NCBI GenBank assembly: GCA_028694545.1 | Contig: JAQVKV010000024.1 | Coordinates: 1-11,420 of the forward strand | Direction of reading: 5' to 3' | DNA: 11,420 nt | Source of the DNA: Zavarzinia sp. | Lineage (GTDB): Bacteria > Pseudomonadota > Alphaproteobacteria > Zavarziniales > Zavarziniaceae | Part shown: positions 6,889-11,420 of the stretch, in pieces | How positions within the stretch are numbered: the first letter of the stretch is position 1 | How the letters are laid out: the number at the start of each line of letters is the position of its first letter | Notes under the pieces: model-generated | What the model was told of the DNA's origin: nothing | Seen by the model: the letters and a program-made list of their open reading frames with translations, nothing else | Databases searched by the model: none | Translations under genes and position numbers: made by a program

Positions 6889-7608
6889 ACACCCGGGAAA
6901 GATACCGGTCCGCGCAGGATCAGGCTGGCCAAGGCCGAGAAGGCGGTGGCCGCGACGTCCCGCGCCAAGGGCGCGACCGCCAAGATCCCCGCCGAACGGC
7001 CGGCGGCCATGATTTCCATCGATTCGGAAGCCATTCCCCTCGAACGCCAGCTTGGCGCCGTCATCCGGCGGCTGCGGGTCAAGAGTGGCCTGACCCTGGC
7101 GGAACTGTCCGAGGGGGCGGGGATCAGCAGCGGCATGTTGAGCCGGATCGAAACCGGCAATGTCATGGCCAGCCTCGACACCTTGCGCCGGCTGTCGCGT
7201 GCGGTCGGGGTCGACCTGTCCACCCTGTTCCGGGAGACGGAGCGGGGAGAGGGCCACGCCCAGCTGATCAAGGCCACGGATCAGATGGAAGTGGTGCGCA
7301 GCGGCACCCGCCACGGCCACACCTATCGCCTGCTGTCCTACGACCGGGGCCCCAAGAAGAAATTCGAACCTTTCCTGATCGAAATGGACCGGGAAAGCGA
7401 GATCTATCCCCGGTTCCAGCATCCGGGCACGGAATTCATCTACATGATGGAAGGGCGGATGGATTACCGCTTCGGCGACCGCACCTATCTGCTCGAGCCG
7501 GGGGATGCTTTCACCTTCTCCGGCGAGGTAGAGCACGGGCTGGAAAAGCTACACGTGGAGCGGACGGTCTTCCTCTCCATCATCATCTATGACGAGGATG
7601 CGGGCTGA
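6883..7608 (+). CDS. XRE-family transcriptional regulator with C-terminal cupin domain
   Basis: This 241-residue protein has three parts. Residues 1-45 are a basic, Ala/Lys-rich tail. Residues about 57-112 are an XRE helix-turn-helix, with recognition helix region ISSGMLSRIETG (81-92). Residues about 150-236 are a small cupin barrel, with HPGTEFIYMMEG (180-191) and EPGDAFTFSGEVEHGL (205-220). Candidate metal or ligand residues are His180, Glu184 and His218; one His of the classical HxH pair is Phe178. Such regulators usually bind a small effector in the cupin domain and control neighbouring genes. The gene stands between the amide-degradation operon and the convergent mgs/gma set, so either could be its target. 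ATG 6883 is the first in-frame start after a stop at 6871. A later Met at 7009 lacks a ribosome binding site. A perfect palindrome overlaps the start. Confidence 0.88.
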   Translation: MKTPGKDTGPRRIRLAKAEKAVAATSRAKGATAKIPAERPAAMISIDSEAIPLERQLGAVIRRLRVKSGLTLAELSEGAGISSGMLSRIETGNVMASLDTLRRLSRAVGVDLSTLFRETERGEGHAQLIKATDQMEVVRSGTRHGHTYRLLSYDRGPKKKFEPFLIEMDRESEIYPRFQHPGTEFIYMMEGRMDYRFGDRTYLLEPGDAFTFSGEVEHGLEKLHVERTVFLSIIIYDEDAG

Positions 7609-7630
7609 TCCCGCATCCTCGTCGCTTTTC
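7591..7630 (+). terminator. Terminator-like hairpin at the convergent junction, stop codon in its loop
   Basis: GACGAGGATGCGGG (7591-7604) and CCCGCATCCTCGTC (7610-7623) form a perfect 14-bp stem with the 5-base loop CTGAT. GCTTTTC follows on the + strand. The TGA stop of the regulator gene (7606-7608) sits in the loop, so the left arm is coding sequence. The short T-run supports termination of the rightward transcript. On the - strand, reading out of the mgsC-like gene, the stem is present but no T-run follows it, so it may act only as a 3' stabiliser there. Confidence 0.7.
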
Positions 7631-7632
7631 GT

Positions 7633-8970
7633 TCAGATCGCGCCCGGTATCCAGCGGGTGCCCGCCAGGGGTACCTGGGCCATGGCCGCCGCCTCGATAG
7701 TGAGGGCGGAGAGATCTTCCGGTTCCAGATTGTGCAGGGCGCTCTTGCCGCAGGCCCGCGCCAGGGTCTGGGCTTCGAGGGTCAGCACCTTCAGGTAATT
7801 GGCCAGACGGCGACCGGCGGCGATCGGGTCCAGGCGGCTGGACAGGGCCGGGTCCTGGGTGGTGATACCCGCCGGGTCCAGGCCTTCGTGCCAATCGTCA
7901 TAGGCGCCTGCCGTGGTGCCGAGGGCCTGATAGTCGGCCTCGAGCGCGGGGTCGTTGTCGCCAAGGGCGATCAGGGCCGCCGTGCCGATCGAGACCGCGT
8001 CGGCGCCCAGCGCCATGCATTTGGCCACGTCGGCGCCATTGCGGATGCCGCCGGAGACGATCAACTGCACCTTGCGGTGCATGCCGAGGTCCTGCAGCGC
8101 CTGGACCGCCGGGCGGATGGCGGCCAGGGTCGGAATGCCCACATGCTCGATGAATACTTCCTGGGTCGCCGCCGTGCCGCCCTGCATGCCGTCGATCACG
8201 ATCACGTCCGCGCCCGACTTCACCGCCAGCGCCGTGTCGTAATAGGGGCGCGAGGCGCCGATCTTCAGGTAGATCGGCTTTTCCCAATTGGTCAGTTCGC
8301 GCAATTCCTCGATCTTGATCTCGAGATCGTCGCAACCGGTCCAATCCGGGTGACGGCAGGCGGAACGCTGGTCGATCCCCTCCGGCAGGTCGCGCATCCG
8401 GGCGACGCGGGCGGAAATCTTCTGGCCCAGCAGCATGCCGCCGCCGCCCGGCTTCGCCCCCTGGCCGACCACGATCTCGATCGCGTCCGCCCGGCGCAGG
8501 TCGTGCAGGTTCATGCCATAGCGCGACGGCAGATACTGATAGACCAGCTTGTCCGAATGGCCTCGCTCTTCCGGCGTCATGCCGCCGTCGCCGGTGGTGG
8601 TCGAGGTGCCGGCGAGGGTGGCGCCCCGGCCCAGCGCTTCCTTGGCCTGGCCGGAGAGGGAGCCGAAGCTCATGCCGGCGATGGTGACCGGAATGTCCAG
8701 CTCGATCGGCTTCTTCGCGAAGCGGGTGCCGAGCGTGACATTGGTGGAGCATTTCTCACGGTAGCCTTCCAGGGGGTATCGGCTCATGGAGGCGCCGAGG
8801 AAGGTGAGGTCGTCGAAATTGGGCAGGCGCCGCTTGGCGCCGCCGCCACGGATGTCGTAGATGCCGGTTGCCGCCGCGCGGCGGATCTCGGAAATGGCGT
8901 AATCGTCGAAGGTCGCGGACTTGCGCGGGGTGGTGCGCATCCAGCCGTCGTGACGGGGGGCGTTGCTCAT
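7633..8970 (-). CDS. mgsC: FMN-binding glutamate-synthase-like protein, probable N-methylglutamate synthase subunit C
   Basis: The 445-residue protein matches the FMN-binding (beta/alpha)8 barrel of glutamate synthase. Landmarks are GMSFGSLS (99-106), TTTGDGG (124-130), GQGAKPGGGGMLLGQKI (169-185), DGMQGGTAATQ (260-270) and GGIRNGADVAKCMALGADAV (307-326). In N-methylglutamate synthase this subunit should catalyse formation of N-methylglutamate from glutamate carbon and methylamine, together with the amidotransferase and GXGXG subunits. In classical glutamate synthase the barrel is followed by a cysteine motif for a 3Fe-4S cluster, before PxGIxTQ. Here that place reads YDDWHEGLDPAGITTQ (357-372) with no cysteines, so the cluster is probably absent. 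Its ATG overlaps the last base of the mgsB-like gene. It is the last gene of this operon and converges on the regulator gene. GlxD of the glx system is the main alternative name. Confidence 0.82.
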   Translation of the reverse strand: MSNAPRHDGWMRTTPRKSATFDDYAISEIRRAAATGIYDIRGGGAKRRLPNFDDLTFLGASMSRYPLEGYREKCSTNVTLGTRFAKKPIELDIPVTIAGMSFGSLSGQAKEALGRGATLAGTSTTTGDGGMTPEERGHSDKLVYQYLPSRYGMNLHDLRRADAIEIVVGQGAKPGGGGMLLGQKISARVARMRDLPEGIDQRSACRHPDWTGCDDLEIKIEELRELTNWEKPIYLKIGASRPYYDTALAVKSGADVIVIDGMQGGTAATQEVFIEHVGIPTLAAIRPAVQALQDLGMHRKVQLIVSGGIRNGADVAKCMALGADAVSIGTAALIALGDNDPALEADYQALGTTAGAYDDWHEGLDPAGITTQDPALSSRLDPIAAGRRLANYLKVLTLEAQTLARACGKSALHNLEPEDLSALTIEAAAMAQVPLAGTRWIPGAI

Positions 8971-9659
8971 CAGTAGGCTCCCGCGTTGTCGATGTTGAAG
9001 TGATAGAGCTTGCGGGCCGAGCCGTAGCGCCGGAACGCTTCGACCGGCACGTCGGTGACGCCGGCTGCCGACAGCAGTTCGGCCAGTTCCTCCTTGTGCT
9101 CGTCGTTCATGGGTTTCTCTACACAGTCGGCGCCAAGGCTGGCGACCGCGCCGCGAACATAAAGCCGGGCCTCATAGATCGAATCGCCGAGGGCTTCGCC
9201 GGCATCGCCAAGGACGACGAGGCGTCCGGTCTGCGCCATGAAGGCGGAGAGATGGCCGACGTCGCCTTTCACCACGATGTCGATCCCCTTCATCGAAATG
9301 CCGCAGCGCGCCGCCGCATTGCCGTCGATGACGAGCAGGCCGCCCCGGCCGGAAGCACCGGCCGCCATGCTGGCGTCACCGGTGACATGGACCTTGCCGG
9401 CGCTCATGGTTTCGGCCACGCCCTGACCGACGCTGCCCTTCACCGTGATTTCGGCGCCATGGTTCATGCCGGCGCAGAAATAGCCGGTATTGCCGTCGAT
9501 CTCGATCGTCAGGGGCCGGTCGATGCCGACGGCGACCGAATGATGGCCGCGCACGTTGGCGATCTGCCAGGTGCCGCCGGCGGGCGCCGCGCTTTCGTTC
9601 TGCAGGCGGCTGTTCAGGTCGCGCGTGGTGGTTTTCTTCAGGTCGATGGTGGCGCTCAT
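8970..9659 (-). CDS. mgsB: GXGXG-motif protein, probable N-methylglutamate synthase subunit B
   Basis: The 229-residue protein corresponds to the C-terminal right-handed beta-helix of glutamate synthase, encoded separately. Repeating glycine turns are visible from about 55 to 170: GNTGYFCAGMNHG, GSVGQGVAETM, GDASMAAGASGRGG, GNAAARCG, GDVGHL and GDAGEALGDS. The domain has a structural role and helps align the FMN barrel and the amidotransferase. I chose the start at 9659 (MSATIDLKK) because it overlaps the upstream amidotransferase stop in an ATGA arrangement; an in-frame start 45 bases earlier would lie inside that gene. The 3' end overlaps the mgsC start by one base. Tight coupling of the three genes fits a fixed-ratio complex. 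In the glx naming it would be glxC. Confidence 0.82.
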   Translation of the reverse strand: MSATIDLKKTTTRDLNSRLQNESAAPAGGTWQIANVRGHHSVAVGIDRPLTIEIDGNTGYFCAGMNHGAEITVKGSVGQGVAETMSAGKVHVTGDASMAAGASGRGGLLVIDGNAAARCGISMKGIDIVVKGDVGHLSAFMAQTGRLVVLGDAGEALGDSIYEARLYVRGAVASLGADCVEKPMNDEHKEELAELLSAAGVTDVPVEAFRRYGSARKLYHFNIDNAGAY

Positions 9660-10555
9660 TGGCCGCGCTCCCAGAAATAGACGGTGGCGGGTTTCGGCTC
9701 CCACACCCTCGCGTTGTCGATGCCCGGCAGGTCGACGAGGGCGCGATATTCCGAGCCGAAGGCGACATATTGGTCGGTCTCGGCCATGACGGCGGGCTTG
9801 CAGGCGATCGGGTCGCGCAGCACGCCGAAGCCGCTTTCGGTGCCGACGACGAAGGTGAAGAAACCGTCGAGATCGTCGAGGCCGGATTGCAGGGCCTCGC
9901 CCAGGCTCTGGCCCTGACGCATGCGCCAGGTCAGGTAACCGGCCGCGACCTCGCTGTCGTTCTCGGTCGCGATCCTAACGCCTTCCCGACGCAATTCGCG
10001 GCGCAGGGAATTGTGATTGGAGAGCGAGCCATTATGGACGAGGCACTGATCCGCCCCGGTGGAGAAGGGATGCGCGCCGTCGGTGGTGACGGCGGATTCT
10101 GTCGCCATCCGGGTATGGGCGACGCCATGGCTGCCGCGCATCGTCTCGAGACCGAAAGCCTTGCCGACGGCGACCGGATTGCCGACCTCCTTGAAGATTT
10201 CCATCCGCTTGCCCTTGCCGATCACGCTGATCTCGGGGGCATGGACGGACAACCAGCTCTCCGCATGGGCGAGATCGCCCTCGGGTACGGAAACGATGGC
10301 GTGGGTGTGCCGGATGGCGAAACTCAGTTCCTTGCCGAGCGCCTCCGCCAGCTCGCCGGCGACGGCGGTGACATGGCCTTCGCTTTCACCGTGGAGGGAA
10401 AGCTTCACGGTGTCCGGCCGGCCTTCGCCGTAGATGGCGAAACCCGCGGAATCCGGGCCCCGGCTGCTCAGGGGACCCATCATGCCGGCCAGCAATTCGC
10501 CGAGCCTCGGTTCGAGCGCCGAGTCCTTCAGGAAAAGTCCTGCGATACCACACAT
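9656..10555 (-). CDS. mgsA: Class II glutamine amidotransferase, probable N-methylglutamate synthase subunit A
   Basis: The 299-residue protein begins MCGIAGLF, so Cys2 would become the N-terminal nucleophile after Met removal, as in all class II (Ntn) glutamine amidotransferases. Other landmarks are SRGPDSAG (31-38), GVAHTRMATES (144-154), CLVHNGSLSN (171-180) and ENDSEV (198-203). These are the usual glutamine-binding and oxyanion-hole regions. The start at 10555 is dictated by the nucleophile; an upstream in-frame start would bury Cys2 behind 19 residues and overlap the preceding gene. A GAGG (10564-10561) lies 5 bases before the ATG. The gene is 13 bases downstream of the gmaS-like gene and overlaps the mgsB-like gene by 4 bases. 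It is homologous to the N-terminal domain of glutamate synthase. GlxB is the alternative name. Confidence 0.83.
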   Translation of the reverse strand: MCGIAGLFLKDSALEPRLGELLAGMMGPLSSRGPDSAGFAIYGEGRPDTVKLSLHGESEGHVTAVAGELAEALGKELSFAIRHTHAIVSVPEGDLAHAESWLSVHAPEISVIGKGKRMEIFKEVGNPVAVGKAFGLETMRGSHGVAHTRMATESAVTTDGAHPFSTGADQCLVHNGSLSNHNSLRRELRREGVRIATENDSEVAAGYLTWRMRQGQSLGEALQSGLDDLDGFFTFVVGTESGFGVLRDPIACKPAVMAETDQYVAFGSEYRALVDLPGIDNARVWEPKPATVYFWERGQ

Positions 10556-10568
10556 GTTATCCTCGTTA

Positions 10569-11420
10569 TCAATAGAAGGACAGATAGCGGCTGGTTTCCC
10601 AGTCGGAGACATGGCGGTGGTAGTCCAGCCATTCCATCCGCTTCAGGGCGATGAACTCGGCCATGAACCCGGTGCCGAGCGCATCGGCGAACAGCGTGTC
10701 GGCCTCGAGCGCGTCGATCGCTTCCTTCAGGGACTGGGGCAGGATCGAGACGCCCTTGGCGGCGACCTCGGCCGGGGAGAGTTCGTAGAAATTGCAGTTC
10801 TGCGCGGTGCCCGGGTCGATCTTGTTATCGATGCCGTCGAGCCCGGCGGCGATGATGGCGGCGCTCGCCAGATAGGGGTTCATGGCGCCGTCGCCGGTGC
10901 GGATCTCCAGCCGGCCATAGGGCACGCGCACCATGGCGGTGCGGTTGTTGTCGCCATAGGCCATGAACACCGGGGCCCAGGTGGTACCCGACAGGTTGCG
11001 GCCGACGACGAGGCGCTTGTAGGAATTGACGGTCGGGGCCAGCAGGGCCGTCAGGGCCGGCGCATGCTTCATGATCCCGCCGAGGAAGTAATAGGCGAGG
11101 TCGGAAAGTTCGAGGCCGTTCGGATCGGCCTTGTCGTGGAACAGGTTGCGTCCGCTCGAATCGGCCAGGGAGCAATGGACATGCATGCCGCTGCCGGTCG
11201 TTTCCGATTTCGGCTTCGGCATGAAGGTGCAGATGGCGTCCAACTCGTGGGCGATCTCGGTCGCGGCCATCTTGAAAAGGGTGATCTGGTCCGCTGTCGT
11301 CATGGCGTCGGCGTAATGGAAGTTCACCTCGTACTGGCCGTTCGCGTCCTCATGGTCGATCTGATAGACGTCGATGCCGACCGCCTGCAGCGAATTGACC
11401 AGCCGTTCCAGGAAGGCACG
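10569..11420 (-). CDS. gmaS: Glutamine synthetase family ligase, probable gamma-glutamylmethylamide synthetase (N-terminus beyond the window)
   Basis: The C-terminal 283 residues are visible and the frame is open to the right edge; about 160 residues are missing if the protein has the usual length near 440. The visible part holds the glutamine synthetase active site: [12 protein letters not shown] (fragment residues 23-34), [11 protein letters not shown] with the metal-binding His, [20 protein letters not shown] and [16 protein letters not shown]. It ends [11 protein letters not shown], as expected for the GmaS/GlnT branch. GmaS uses ATP to join methylamine to glutamate, giving gamma-glutamylmethylamide, the entry step of the N-methylglutamate pathway. 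The immediate downstream mgsABC-like genes and nearby dimethylformamidase favour GmaS over GlnT (ammonia), but the two cannot be separated by motifs I can see. An internal GTG at 11327 is not the start, because the conserved domain continues upstream of it. Confidence 0.75.
   Translation of the reverse strand, partial: RAFLERLVNSLQAVGIDVYQIDHEDANGQYEVNFHYADAMTTADQITLFKMAATEIAHELDAICTFMPKPKSETTGSGMHVHCSLADSSGRNLFHDKADPNGLELSDLAYYFLGGIMKHAPALTALLAPTVNSYKRLVVGRNLSGTTWAPVFMAYGDNNRTAMVRVPYGRLEIRTGDGAMNPYLASAAIIAAGLDGIDNKIDPGTAQNCNFYELSPAEVAAKGVSILPQSLKEAIDALEADTLFADALGTGFMAEFIALKRMEWLDYHRHVSDWETSRYLSFY

Noticed and set aside
10556..10612. Upstream in-frame start for the amidotransferase
   Set aside because: It would place 19 residues before the catalytic Cys and overlap the gmaS-like gene. 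Class II amidotransferases need Cys at position 2.

Overview
This is a GC-rich, densely packed stretch of bacterial chromosome or large plasmid. Gene spacing, codon use and gene families suggest an alphaproteobacterium; I cannot name the genus. Every base is accounted for by eleven genes (two cut by the window edges) and short junctions. No RNA gene, insertion sequence, CRISPR array or gene-free stretch above 100 bases is visible.

Left arm, + strand (1-6792): the last codons of a probable substrate-binding protein are followed by a branched-chain amino acid/amide type ABC importer (livG, livF, livH, livM-like). Next come the small and large subunits of an N,N-dimethylformamidase-type amidohydrolase (dmfA1, dmfA2). 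The genes overlap or lie within about 40 bases of each other and look like one operon. The standout is the livM-like permease. Its C-terminus carries a second copy of the DmfA1 small subunit as a covalent domain, about 37% identical over about 99 residues to the free DmfA1 encoded just downstream. It also has a roughly 105-residue N-terminal extension. This suggests that the amide hydrolase docks directly on the importer.

Middle (6793-7632): a hairpin follows dmfA2, then an XRE-family regulator with a C-terminal cupin domain. An 8-bp palindrome spans its start codon, and a 14-bp terminator-like hairpin has the stop codon in its loop.

Right arm, - strand (7633-11420, convergent): a glutamine synthetase-family gene (gmaS/glnT type, cut by the right edge), then a class II glutamine amidotransferase, a GXGXG beta-helix protein and an FMN-binding glutamate-synthase-like protein. 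This set matches gamma-glutamylmethylamide synthetase plus N-methylglutamate synthase (gmaS, mgsABC), although the glnT-glxBCD relatives look alike.

Taken together, the window reads as an N-methylated-amide utilisation locus. An amide is imported and hydrolysed to formate (or another acid) and a methylated amine, and methylamine is taken up by the N-methylglutamate pathway. No dimethylamine-to-methylamine enzyme and no N-methylglutamate dehydrogenase (mgdABCD) is inside the window. They may lie outside it, or the substrate may be a mono-N-methyl amide.
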